Of a DNA stretch of 64,000 nt, positions 24,811 through 36,343 are shown one piece after another; position 1 is the first letter of the stretch, and each line of letters starts with the position of its first letter. The position numbers and the translations under genes are program-made. The DNA is from Thalassia testudinum (Eukaryota > Streptophyta > Magnoliopsida > Alismatales > Hydrocharitaceae), in the NCBI GenBank assembly GCA_037157565.1, contig JAZHRO010000054.1, positions 12,135,501-12,199,500 of the forward strand. The letters run 5' to 3'. Under the pieces are notes generated by a model that ran no database searches, had not been told where the DNA came from, and saw nothing but the letters and a program-made list of their open reading frames with translations.

Positions 24811-25949
24811 ATGGAGGGGAGCAGTTCCACGACGAGGATTCTGGGGGGGCAGTCTACCACTAGACCGCCATTCTTTGACGAGAACAACTACCCGTACTGG
24901 AAGCTGCGGATGAAGACATGGCTACAAGCCAACGACTTCACCATTTAGGCCAGATGCGAGACGCCATTCGACATCCCAGAGAAACCCACCGCAGGATACT
25001 CACAGCAACAGATCCGGGAACTTTCGCTCAACGCAAAAACGATGAATGCGTTGTATTGCGTGCTCAGCCTGGTGGAGTTCAACAGAATCTCGCAGTGCGC
25101 CACCGCATACGAGATTTGGCACACACTTAAGGTAACTCACGAGGGTACCTCGAAGGTAAAATCTTCTAAACTCAACTTACTTTCTCAAGAATTCAAATCT
25201 TTTTCTATGAAAACTAATGAATCTTTAAGTGAGATGAGCACTAGGTTCACTCTCATAGTGAAAAATCTTAAGGCATTAGGAAAGACCTTCATTAAGGGGG
25301 AGCTTCAAGGAAAGCTTCTTCGTTCCTTTGGACCGGAATGGGAGTAGAAGGTTATAACCATCGAGGAGGTGAATGAGGTGGTGGAGCTCAACATGAGGAT
25401 CTCCTAGGCAATCTGATGGCTTACGAGACAAAGCTGAAGCAGAAAAAGAATGATGCAACAGAGCCAAAACTAAAGAAGACCCTCGCATTTAAAACTGCTC
25501 CAGATAGCGAGATGATTTCTGGTGACGAAGATTTTAAATTTTTACTTAGAAAAATTTCCAAGTTTTGTAGGGAATCAAAGAAAGAAAAGAAGGAGAAGAA
25601 GGAAAAAGATAGCCCGAGATATTGCTACCACTACAACGAAAAGGGTCATCTACGACCTAAGTGTTCTCTTCTCAAGAAGGAGAAGAAGAAGGAAAAGGAG
25701 AAGAAGGTGTTCCAAGCAACTTGGGACGACTTGAGCTCGGAGGAAGAAGAGGAGAATCCTGAGGAAGAAATCGCCTACATGGGTTTCGTGGTGACAGCAG
25801 GTGATAGCGAAAGCGACTCTGATAATGAGGTATATTCCGATTTACAAGATGCTTTTAATGAGTTATTTGAACTTAGTAAATCACTTAAGATAGAAAATAA
25901 AAACTTTAAAAAGAATCTTAGTTTTCCTAAAAGTGAAATGAAAGATTAG
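24811..25949 (+). pseudogene. SIRE-type gag, broken
   Basis: The frame opens at 24811 (MEGSSSTTR...) and carries features of copia/SIRE gag: 'FFDENNYPYWKLRMKTWL', then 'AYEIWHTL' and the 'LSEMSTRFT' region. In-frame TAG stops occur at 24946, 25345 and 25405. The frame then shifts and continues from 25416 through a Lys-rich stretch and a zinc knuckle (about 25620-25663) that reads C-x2-Y-x4-H-x4-C, so the second cysteine is lost. An acidic segment (EEEEENPEEE) follows, and the frame ends at a stop near 25947. The protein would be the virus-like-particle coat. With three stops and a frameshift it cannot be made whole. No pol follows. Confidence 0.88.
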
Positions 25950-26850
25950 AATTAAAACTTAAGGACCTAAAAAGTAGTTCTAGTTCAAAAATGATTTATC
26001 ATTAGAAAATCACAATCTAATTATTGAAAATAGCAAATTGATTGAGGAGAATACTAATTTAAAATTAGAAGTTTCTAGTTTAAAAACCAAGATGCATATT
26101 ATAGAATAAGAAATTACATGTCTTAGGGAAAAATCAGATAATTTGATCAAAAAGGTAGAAACTTTATCTAGCCCTAAGGTTGAGAAAGGATCTCCATCAA
26201 GGAGACCTGCTAACAAATCCGAATCCAAATTGATTTGGATACCGAAGAAAGATTTAGAATCCTATTTTGTAGGTCATAAAGATTACAACACAAAGGAGTA
26301 GACCTACAAGCTCAAAAACGGTCAACTCGAATTGGGAGGACCAAGGAGTAGACCAAGGAGGAGGACGAGGAGACCAACAAGACGACAAATAACCAACCGA
26401 CCCATCGCACGTCGACCACCAGGTTGGAGACCGACGCCGATGCTCGGACCGCCAAGCTACGGATGGGAACCCCATTCGATTTAGTATCCACTTTCATTTG
26501 GGTCATTCTATTGGCCATGGTAGGTGAGGTAATCTCTAAACTCTATCTTTTTTATCATTAGCATATAGATAGGGGGAGTTAAAATTAAATAGCTACTTGT
26601 CAATCTTTTAGGGGGAGTTTCAAAAATAAGTTAGCTATATTTCTTTTAGAAAGGAGGAGTGAAAGATATAGTTATCTTGTTATTATAAAAAGGGGGAGAA
26701 TATTATTCTTGTTAAAAGAAATTTAACCCAAAAATTAGAAAAGCATGTTTTAAGGGGGAGCTTAGGAAAATTAAAATTTGTAATACATTTTTGATAATGT
26801 CAAAAAATGGGAGAATTGTATGAATTATTATTTATGATTTTATCGTCATC
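25950..26850 (+). other. Gag tail relic and untranslated region, pol missing
   Basis: 25950-26250 still reads as a charged coiled-coil tail ('LEVSSLKTKM', 'LIWIPKKDLESYF') with stops, as in SIRE gag C-termini. From about 26300 a short basic, Pro/Arg-rich stretch follows, then AT-rich DNA with repeated GGGGGAG blocks (26570-26760) like those before the 3' LTR of SIRE elements. In an autonomous element roughly 4 kb of protease, integrase, reverse transcriptase and RNase H would lie here. Confidence 0.7.
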
Positions 26851-26863
26851 AAAAAGGAGAGAT
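26851..26863 (+). other. Polypurine tract
   Basis: AAAAAGGAGAGAT immediately precedes the 3' LTR start TGTTGGTGC (26864), the expected plus-strand primer position. Confidence 0.65.
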
Positions 26864-27645
26864 TGTTGGTGCTAGAGCACCACGATTATTTATTTTGATG
26901 ATAACAAAATACATGTTATCTAACATTTGCACTTGAAGTCTTAGATTTCAAGTTAATTGCAATGGAAACGTGTTCAGACGGAGTTCGAGCTCACATCCAT
27001 GGTGGATTGGAGGAACTTGACGGAGAACAGAGGAGCTTCGCGAGAAGCGACAGCCTGAAGAATCGTGAAGACAAAAATATGATAGATTTCCTTTTATATT
27101 GTTCTATGTAATTTTGTTTCTTTGTTTTCCTTTTTATTTCTTTGTTAGATCTTATGTTAAAGAACCTTAAAGAACCCTTAAAGTAGTCTTAGGAACATTT
27201 GCACAACCTTAGAATACTTAGGTTTTCTGTAGAGAACTTAGAAAACCAAAATAGAATTTTGACAATCTAATCAGATGTCTAATATGGAAATCAGACGTTT
27301 GATAGTAACTTTTAATACGTCTGACTGTTGACTCAGACGTCCAATAACTTAGGCTGGACTTTGTAGCTTCTATCTGATGAAATCAGACGTCTAGACCTTA
27401 GTTCAGACGTCTTGGAAGATGTCTGATGTTTGTGTCAGACGTCCAATTAGTGGAACGTTGGCTACCGAGTAAACAATGAGGAATACGACCGTTAGGCTTA
27501 TTTCAGACGTCTGTTATGTGACCGTTTAGTCTCGGCTAACCCAAAATCTCCTTTGTCAGATTTCCTAGCCGTTATCTTAGGAATCCATTTCCACGGTACA
27601 ATAGGTTTTCAAACATCCAGACCTAAGGTCAGACGTCCTGTATGT

Positions 27646-30608
27646 TAGTAACCGGTGGCTTGTTCGTGTTTACGTTTATTATAGTTTAGTTACAGTTGTT
27701 ATAGTATATAACAAATCAGCTACCAGATTACTACAAATTTTTACTCAGAATACAAAGTTTTCCTGAGGTCGAACTCAGGGAGTAACTAGAACTCTAGAAG
27801 TAAAATGTTCTCAATTGGGATACAAAGATGAGAGAGAGAGAGGGAGAGAGAGTTTTGTTGGCTTCTTCTTCTCTCTTCTTTTTCTCTCTTTTCTTCTTCT
27901 TTGCTTCTTCTTTTCTTCCTTGGCCGGTTCTCTTCTTCCTCTTCTTCTTCTTTCTTTCTTTCTGGCGGCTGTGTCTTCTTCCTTCTTTTTCTTCTTGCCT
28001 TCTTCTTTTCCTTCCTGCCTTCTTCTTCTTCTTGGCGGCTGCAGAGGCTTCTTTCTTCTTCTGCAGCTGTAGGGATTTCGACGTCTGATGCAGTGCTCAG
28101 ACGACTTATCTGTGGCTTTGCTACAGTGCCTCCCTTCTTTCTTCTTCTGTTTCTCTCCTTCCTTCCCTCTTCAGCTGCTACTGAGCGGCTAAGGCTTCGG
28201 CCACTTCTCTTCTTCTTCTTGGCGGCTGCAAAGGCTTCTTTCTTCTTCTGCGGCTGTAGGGATTCCGACGTCTAATGCAGTGCTCAGACGACTTATCTGT
28301 GGCTTTGCTACAGTGCCTCCCTTCTTTCTTCTTCTATTTCTCTCCTTCCTTCCTTCTTCAGCTGCTGCTGAGCGGCTAAGGCTTCGGCCGCTTCTCTTCT
28401 TCTTTTCCTTCCTGCCTTCTTCTTTTCTTCCTGCATGCTTACACAAATGTCAGAGCAAAACCTACCCCTACTCCTTCCCCGAGTCTCTCTCTTTCTCAGA
28501 ATTCTCTCTTAGGACTGCTCTCCCAGAGCCGGGTAATCGGGTGCGGGTATCGCGCCCGGGACTAGGCCCACCGACGTGCGGTGGTGGGCGAGGAGTGCAC
28601 GATTCGGGTAGTCGGATCCGGCCCAGACCCACGGGGCATGAGTGCGGGCGAGGGCGAGCGAGCGCGTGGCGCGCTACGTGCGGGAGAGGGACCTGACCCC
28701 TGTGTTCGAAGGCAGTAAGCCCTATGCACTTTTTCAATTTAAGTGCAGGCGCTGAGCCATGCACTTACGAGGTGGGACTAAAGTCCCACCTCCCGATTTT
28801 GCGTCCGCAAACGAGCAATCAGCGGCCAATTGAGGCAGCTCGTAAAGCCTGTGACCCAGCTGCAGGCCTGGGTGCCTTCGCGACTCCTGCCCGCACAGCC
28901 TGGGACGTGCGCCTGGGCTGGAGGATGCCTGCAACTGCAGGTAAAGCTGCTGCAGCTCGTCGACAATGGTGGCGAGAGGGCGCGAACCTGAAATCACAGT
29001 GACGGCCACTCGGCCAAGTCAAAAGACGTGGAAAGCTTCGCCGGAGTGTGGCGAAGCTCGTGCGGTGGTCGGCGAGGTGCGGGAGTGCGTGCAGAGGCTG
29101 ACATAGGTCAGACTGTGGGCAGAAAGGTGGGTTTGTTCAGGGGGTGGTTGGGTGGCGCTTGGCAGTGAATGGAGAGGGGGAATCGATGGAGTGGAGTGTG
29201 AGGGAGCTTCTGGGCTGGTCGACGAGGTGCGAAGGGGTCTGTGGGCGTGGGATGGACTCGCCGGAGAGGGTGATCGGAGGTGGAAATGATGAGTCTGGAC
29301 AGTGGTTGGCGGGTGGTTGAAAGGGCAAATTGGAAGAGGGAAAATACAAGAGAGAGAGAGAGGAAGCTATCTACCTAATTACTCGACGAAGGGGGAGGGC
29401 AGAGCAGCCGGCTCGTATCTACCGGAGCTGGAGACGAAGACGCCCTGGGGGAGGGTTTCGGCGATGAGGAAGCAGGCGGAGGGCGCCAGCAGGTACAACC
29501 TGGCGCGGACGACAGAGCAGGGGAAACCCTGCTGCAGGTAGGGCAGCAGAGCGACGAGGAGGAAGAGGAGGAGTTCGCCGGAAGCTTCGGGCTCTCTGAC
29601 CGGAGGAGAAAGGGATGAAGAGGGGGGTAGTTCTCCGTCAAAGGAAGCTTGAAGGAGCCGGCAAGGTCTGCCGGTCCTTATAAAGGGCTTGGCGCGCAGA
29701 GAGGGGCGGGTGGCGTCGTGCCAGCCTCGCCGGAGTATGGCCGGAAGGGACACCCATACCTTCCGCGCGTTCTCACGGAAGGTATGGTGGTCGGCAGAGG
29801 GCATGGGTGGGTCCCTGCGACGGAGGACTTCGCAGGGAACTCCCCTTCTGTTCTAAAGGACGGCAGTCCTACCCTGCGCGGCGCCATGCTCCGTGCAAGG
29901 TCGCCGGAGTATGGCGCTGCGTAGAAGCTGTAGGGAGGACCATTCTGCAAAGAATGATGAAAAGTTGGGGGCCTAAATGTAAGGGTTTCAAAAGATAAGG
30001 GTCAAAAAGTAAATAAAGAGGACCAAATTGTAAAGTCGGTCAAGGAGGTCTTTTCTTAGGCTCAAGTTTTTATAGCATGCTAATCTGAACCTAAGGATTT
30101 TAATGGTGAATTTTGATTTCAGGTTGGACCATGTTTGACTGATCAATTTGCGTAAAAACCCAAATTAAGTTATTAATTGGGTATGGTTCTCTTTTTAGGT
30201 CAAAATAGGTTTCTAGGGCCAAATTGAAGGTTCTAAACCCTAGATAATATTTTTCTATGAATTTTAGAGGGTTTAGTTGATTTTTATCTTGCCTCGAATC
30301 TCGTGAATTGAAGTGGATTTATTTTAGGGTTACAGAATGTCATTTAATTCCTAGAAGTTGTTATAACCCTTTTCAGATCAGATCAACCCACTTCCCTCAT
30401 TGTTAGGCTTGTTTGACCAATGTTTAGACCCTTAGTTACCCTATTTGCAAACTGCATTGGTGAAATTACAGTTTTACCCCTTATGATTTATTTTATTCTT
30501 AAACTCAGAATTTCTAAGTTAAGCTTCTCTTTGGGTTTTGTAGGAGCTTTTCTCTCACATATTTGGATTAGATTGTGCTAGTTAGGGTTTATGATGAGGT
30601 TATCATCA
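27646..30608 (-). mobile_element. Tat/Athila-like solo LTR in the SIRE 3' LTR
   Basis: 2963 bp between exact TATGT duplications (27641-27645 and 30609-30613); the host LTR continues in register from CATCC. Ends read TAGTAACCGG (TG decayed to TA) and GGTTATCATCA. 'ggtcgaactcagggag' near 27767 is the U5-like phrase shared with the LTRs at 10368, 13894, 31396 and 62859. On the minus strand CTTTATAAGG (about 29677-29686) may be the TATA. It contains TCTTC-rich runs (27860-28430), a 187-bp tandem duplication and a GC-rich block (28500-29930). No transposon domain is recognisable in any frame. Confidence 0.72.
28066..28439. repeat. 187-bp tandem duplication with GACGTC pairs
   Basis: Two units, about 28066-28252 and 28253-28439, are near-identical (for example 'cagtgctcagacgactta' at 28091 and again 187 bases later). 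Each holds a GACGTC core (28080, 28267) followed exactly 20 bp later by GACGAC (28100, 28287), the spacing seen in the other two LTR families. Confidence 0.8.
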
Positions 30609-30865
30609 TATGTCATCCGATGGCCATGCACTAAAACCCTGTTTAGGTCTGAACCAAGCCAGGAAAGAAACCCGCCTAAAATCAGACGTCTGACTTAGTT
30701 TCCAGATGTCTTAAACAGGTTTTCCAGACATCTGATACCCGGACCAGACGTTTGATGACCCTGTCAAAATCATGATTGATTATGATTACGGCCTGTTTTA
30801 CCTTGGGTTTAACCCCAATGTCTATGGAAGCTTTCTAAGGGCTTCCAAAGCCTTCCTAGGCCCTC

Positions 30866-30873
30866 TATAAATA
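30866..30873 (+). promoter_or_regulatory. TATA box of the SIRE 3' LTR
   Basis: TATAAATA in the second piece of the 3' LTR, equivalent to 24108 in the 5' LTR; the flanking palindrome has one change (AGTGG). Confidence 0.5.
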
Positions 30874-33312
30874 GTGGAGGACCCTTGCCTTGTAGAAATA
30901 CACCTTGCAAGACTACTTTCGACTCTTATTGTATTACATTGATACTAAGAAGTTCTAAGCTCTCCTAAGCCAGTCTCCACACCTAAGAGCTTCATCTTCG
31001 TTTGCGCACCTGTTCTCCCTCCGAGATTACGAGAGCGACTAAGAGCTGCCGCGTGGTTCATGCACCCGCGTCAAGTCGACGCACTTCTAAGCAAAGGAAA
31101 GTATCTTTACCTATAGTAGCTAGGTTAATCTTTGTTGGCTCTATAGGTTGTTTTGTAATCTTTCTTTGTTATTGATTGGGTATTCGTGGTGCGAATTCCC
31201 GTCTCCTTCGTAAGACAAAATTCTCCCTTTGAAGATGAGGGGTTGAGGAACATTACCCTTGTACTCGTAGCTTGGTTGTAATAGAGGTTGTACTACCCTC
31301 GTTAAAGTAGTACGTTAGTGGATTTGACCGATTTTGTCTATCGGAAAATCCTAACTCGAGAGGGTTAGGTGGTGGTTTTCACCCGGTTTGGATTTTGATG
31401 CGTCACTTTACTTAATTCAGTAATTAAGTTAATTTCACTTAAGTAAGAGTAGAAAAAGTCACTTAGGTTAACTCGAAATTGTGTCGGTTGTGTAATATAG
31501 GGTCAAATTAACCTAACATTTTAGAAATTTTTACTGGTTGAGTCTAAGTCGTTCGCTGTGAGGTATAATTCATTCTAAATTCACCAATTATCTTTTATTT
31601 TCTTTATAAGTTTAGGAGGTATATTCAAGTAATTATAAAGTATGAATTTTGCCAAAATATGTAAGCTATAAAGAATATACAAAATTCCATATGAAAACAC
31701 ATTTACTCAAATGATGTACTTTATTAACAAGTAAACTTGTTAATTTTCCAATTTTATTTCAAAGAAATTAAGGCAATAAGAGTTCTTTTATTAAAACATG
31801 CCTTATTACAACATTTAAGAACAAAAAGGAATTTAAAGTGATACAAGAAAAACAACTTCATTTCTTTATTTCTTTAGCCTCTTTTCTTCTTCTTTTGTTC
31901 CTTTTATTAAGCCTTTATCCTTTCCTGTCTTTCGAGCTCTCTTTCTTTCCTCTCTTATTCTGCATTTGCCTTCTTCCTTTATCTTCCCTTAGCTTTCTTC
32001 TTCTATTCCTTAGTACATGTTCTCCTTTCTTTCCTTAGCCTTTAGCTCTTAGCCATCGGCTCCTCTTTCCTTTGGACCATTAGTTGAACCAGGTTTTTTT
32101 TTACTTTTTAACAAAAAATTATTTTATTTGCGGCGATGTTTTTTCGAGGATACACAGCACCCTGAGACCAGGGTGGGACCAGACCCTACTCGGTCCTTGC
32201 CTGATTTCGTTAGGTTGGATTTCGGTTTATTTTTCGGTTCATACTTTTGAGCCAATCCGACTCAACCAGCCTCCCAGGCCTCGCCCTCCCAGGGCCACAC
32301 TCGCTCACGCCCACTCCGGCGCACACCTGCAGGCACACATGCCCGCACACACACACACATGCTCAATAGGTTCAAATGTTCAGATGCTCAATTTGCACCC
32401 AGCACTTGATGACTAGGGAGCCTACATCACAAATTAGTTTTATTCCAAAGCATGTGCTCAGAGCTAACCGATGTGGGACTATGTTCCCCCCTTCCAGACC
32501 CAACTTCAATCGACGATATCTTCCTGCTCAGAGCTCCAAATCAAATGATTCAAGGCTTGTTGGAAAGTTCTAAGGTAGATCTACACAGTTGCAGGGTCAA
32601 TTTCAAGTTTAGAGGATGTTTTCCTCTTCGATTTGAAGAGTGAAATCAAGGGGTTCCTACGGGTTTTTATTACCTGGAAAGTGGTAATTATGTTCACAGA
32701 GTCCTCAAATGGACTTATCTCTCTTAACTAAAGGTCTAAACAGCTTATACAAATTATGCTGCAATTGCTGGAGTGAGTCTTGAAGCTCTTAAAGCTTCAG
32801 GCACAGCAGAGAAGCTTGAAGCTTCTCTGAAAGCTTCAGAGATCGGATTTACAACCTAAAATAGATAGACAGACATAGAAGAACATTTCTGATTGATTTA
32901 AACAAGTTCTAAGGGTTGTAATAGATTGGTCTGGGTCGGATTCATGTTCAAATTTCATCAAAATGCCACTGTTGTTAGTTTGGGTTCTAAAACAACCCAA
33001 ACTAGTAGGGTTTGAATTCCAACCAAAATACAGGTCTGAGCTCATTTTGATTGTTCTAAAATTTTCCAATAGAATCTCAGAATCAACTTAAACTCCTCTG
33101 TTACGAAAGCAGCTTCAAAACGTCTTTTAAGACGTCTGGGAGGTGGCCCAGACGTCTGGAACCCCTTCCAGACGTCTGGGATTTAATTTCTGCGACACGG
33201 TGGATTTCGTCTGCACGCCTGCACGCGTAGACCTGCAGATGCCCCTCTTTTTCCCTCTCCTCCTGCGGGCGCAGGTTGCGCCCCTTTCTCTCGCTCTCTC
33301 TCCCCGCGCGGC

Positions 33313-33319
33313 TTTAAAA
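33313..33319 (+). promoter_or_regulatory. TATA-like box of family-B LTR
   Basis: TTTAAAA in a GC-rich setting about 215 bases into the LTR, homologous to 19125. Confidence 0.4.
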
Positions 33320-34230
33320 GGGCCCTCTCCCTCACTCTCATCTCCTCCGCTCCCTCCTTCTTCTTCTTCCAGCCAGTGCGAGAGTGAGCGAGCGGCGACA
33401 GCGGCAGCCGCGGTGGGTGTGCGGGAGGAGGCGTTGCGCGAGGGAGGAGACGCTCGGCCGTGAGGGCTCGAGCTTGCTGGGGCAGCTGGAGCCGGCCAGC
33501 GGGGGAGCAGCGGGCGCGGAGTGACGCGGGAGGGCTACTGCAGCTCGAGCAGCAGGTGGACGAGGCGCGACGCGGCCGTGCGTCGCGGGCGGAGAGCGCG
33601 TCGAGCTCTGATTCTGGAAGTTTTTGCAGAATCAGACGTATGGGCTTCCAACCAGACGACGGTGAAGACGTCTGGAGGACCGTCCAGACGTCTGGCAAGT
33701 AAGTTATTTTCGTCCTTCGTCCTTTTTTGCGACCGTTGTACTGAGAACGATGAGTGGGTATGTGCAGGTTTTGAGATTCGCATCCAACGCGAATCAGACG
33801 TCTGGCCGCAGTGCCAGACGACGGGAACGACTTCCAGACGTCCGGGGTGACCATCGGACGTCTGGGAATTAGGCCAGACGCCCCCGAAGGCTTCTGGACG
33901 TCTGAGAGACTACGCAGAACAAAGGTACCATCTGACCCACATTTTAAGATGTCTGGAAGAGGTTCCAGATGTCTGATTTTGGACTATTTCGTCGTTTTCA
34001 ACTCGTTTAGGGCCCGTTCGAAGTCTGTTTTCCGCATTTCGAGTTGCGTTCTTTTCGGAATAAGATCCTCTACCCGTCTACAGTAATTATATACTGTTAT
34101 GAGAAACTCCTTGTGTTTGATCCTTGTGTTAGGACCCCGTTCCATTGCAGTCTCGGGGGTTGCGGAGGCACGCGGGATTTCCGACCACGCCCCCAGTACT
34201 TCCGTTGTAGCTGGTAGAGTGGCTTTAGAA

Positions 34231-34421
34231 ATTATTAACATAATTTGTTACAATTATGGAACAATTAATAGAACCTAGGGCATTACATGAATCCTAGGAA
34301 TGAGAAACCAGATTGAATGATAGATCCTAGGGTATTGTATGAATCCTAGGGCTAGAAAACTAGATTGAATAATAGATCCTAGGGTACGGCATGAATCCTA
34401 GGACTGAAAAACTAGAGAAAA
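34231..34421 (+). repeat. Left copy of 190-bp direct duplication
   Basis: From ATTATTAACATAATTTG to ACTAGAGAAAA. It is repeated at 36154-36343 with one substitution and one A indel found by eye. The copies directly abut the two ends of the SIRE LTR between them. Confidence 0.88.
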
Positions 34422-36153
34422 TGAAAGTTCCCTACTTGGAGGGGTGAGATCAGCGTGACAAAAAAAATGCGGAATTGAACTATATAAAGCAATATCACAA
34501 AAAATAAGCAATCACAAAATGTACACAGGTATTTTTAGGTGGAAACCCAAACCGGGAAAAAACCACCACCTAACCCTCTCGAGTTAGGATTTTCCGATCA
34601 ACCAAGTTGATCAAATCCACTAAACCGAATCACTTAAAACGAGGGTGATTCAACCTCAATACAACCACGCTACAAGTACGATGGTAGCGTTCCTCAACCC
34701 CTTCTCTCCACGAGAAGGATTTTGTCCCACGAAGGAGACGGGAATTCGCAAAGCGAATACCCAAACAAATTACAAAGATAAAATAAAACAACAAACCTAT
34801 AGAGCCAACAAAGTAATTTAAACCTAAGCTTCTATAGGATTTAGGAAACTCCCCTTTGCAAGGAGTGCGTCGACGATGACGCGGTGCGTGTGCCACGCGA
34901 TGGCGCTATGTCGCTCTCGTGAACAACAGCGGGAGAGCGGGTGCGCGAAGGGAATGATGCTCTCAAGATGTAGAACTTGAGCTTAGAGAGCAAGAGCTTC
35001 TTGGACACAAGAGAGTGGAAGTATGTTGCTTAAGTGTGTCTTTTGTATTTCTAAGTGTATATCTTGTGTTGCAAAGGTTCCCCTCTATTTATAGAGGCCT
35101 TAGGAAGGCTTTGGAAGGCTTAGAAAGGGTTCTATAGCCGTTGGGAACAAAGTCCAAGAGAATCAGGCCGAAATCAGGACAATGATTACATTTGACAGGG
35201 TTATCAGACGTATAACTCTGGCATCAGACGTCTGGAAGGCCACTTTAAGACGTCTGATTAAAAGGTTAGACGTCTGATTCTATGCGGGTTTCTCCCTGAC
35301 TTGAATCAGATCTAAACAGGGTTTTTGTGCAAGTCCATCAGACGACATACAGGACGTCTGGAACTATGTATGGACGTCTGGAAACCTACTTTTACTGTGG
35401 GAATTGATTTCCAAACGTTGCAACGGCTAGAAAATCTCTGAGAAGAGATTTTGGGTCAACCGAGGCAAAACGGTCATTTATCAGACGTCTGTAAAGTCCT
35501 ATGGACGTCTGATAAGGCTCTAACGGTCATATCTTTGAGTGTCTGATAAGCCAGCCAACGGTCCACTAATTGGACGTCTGGCAAAGTCATCAGACGTCTT
35601 CTAAGACGTCTGGTCTAAGGTCTGGACGTCTGATTTCATCAGACAGAACTAAGTACGTCCAGCCTAACAGTTATCAGACGTCTGAAACAACAGTCAGACG
35701 TCTTAAAGTGCTTTATCAGACGTCTGATTTGGGAATTAGACGTCTGTAAATTCTGTTTGAACCCTATATTGGTTTTCTAAGTATCCTACAGAAAACCAAA
35801 GTATCCTAGGGTTGTGCCGGTGTTCCTAGGACTACTGTTAGGGTTCTTTGAGGCTCTTTAACATAATTTCTAAGGAAAATAAAGAGCAAGAAAAATAAAG
35901 ATAAAAGTACATGAGAGGATTAAAAAGAATCTATCATATTCTTCTTGTCTTCTATCTTCAATCTGTCGCTCCACACGAACCTCCTCTGTTTTCCGTCAAG
36001 CTCCTCCAATCCGTCCTGGATGCGAGCTCGAACTCCGTCTAAACACGTCCACATTTGCAATTGACCTGAAATCTAGGACTCAAATTGCAAATGTTAAATA
36101 ACACGTGTTTTGTTATCATCAAAACAAATGATCGTGGTGCTCTAGCACCAACA
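34422..36153 (-). mobile_element. SIRE solo LTR, minus strand
   Basis: A full-length 1.73-kb SIRE LTR in reverse. Its sense start TGTTGGTGCTAGAGC reads leftward from 36153; its sense end is at 34422 in altered form (plus strand TGAAAGTTCCCTAC, against TGTAATTCCCTAC expected). It holds the palindrome array and a minus-strand TATA at 35086-35093. Instead of a 5-bp TSD it is flanked by 190-bp direct copies of host LTR sequence. Confidence 0.85.
35086..35093 (-). promoter_or_regulatory. TATA box of reversed SIRE LTR
   Basis: Plus strand TATTTATA, minus strand TATAAATA, within CCTCTATTTATAGAGG. Confidence 0.55.
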
Positions 36154-36343
36154 ATTATTAACATAATTTGTTACAATTATGGAACAATTAATAGAACCTA
36201 GGGCATTACATGAATCCTAGGAATGAGAAACCAGATTGAATGATAGATCCTAGGGTACTGTATGAATCCTAGGGCTAGAAAACTAGATTGAATAATAGAT
36301 CCTAGGGTACGGCATGAATCCTAGGACTGAAAAACTAGAGAAA
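36154..36343 (+). repeat. Right copy of 190-bp direct duplication
   Basis: Starts directly after the LTR terminus ACCAACA and runs to ACTAGAGAAA, then continues as ordinary family-B LTR. Partner of 34231-34421. Confidence 0.88.

Noticed and set aside
28468..29950. Pro/Ala/Arg-rich frames in the GC-rich block
   Set aside because: Inside the 27646-30608 LTR, overlapping on both strands, no recognisable domain.
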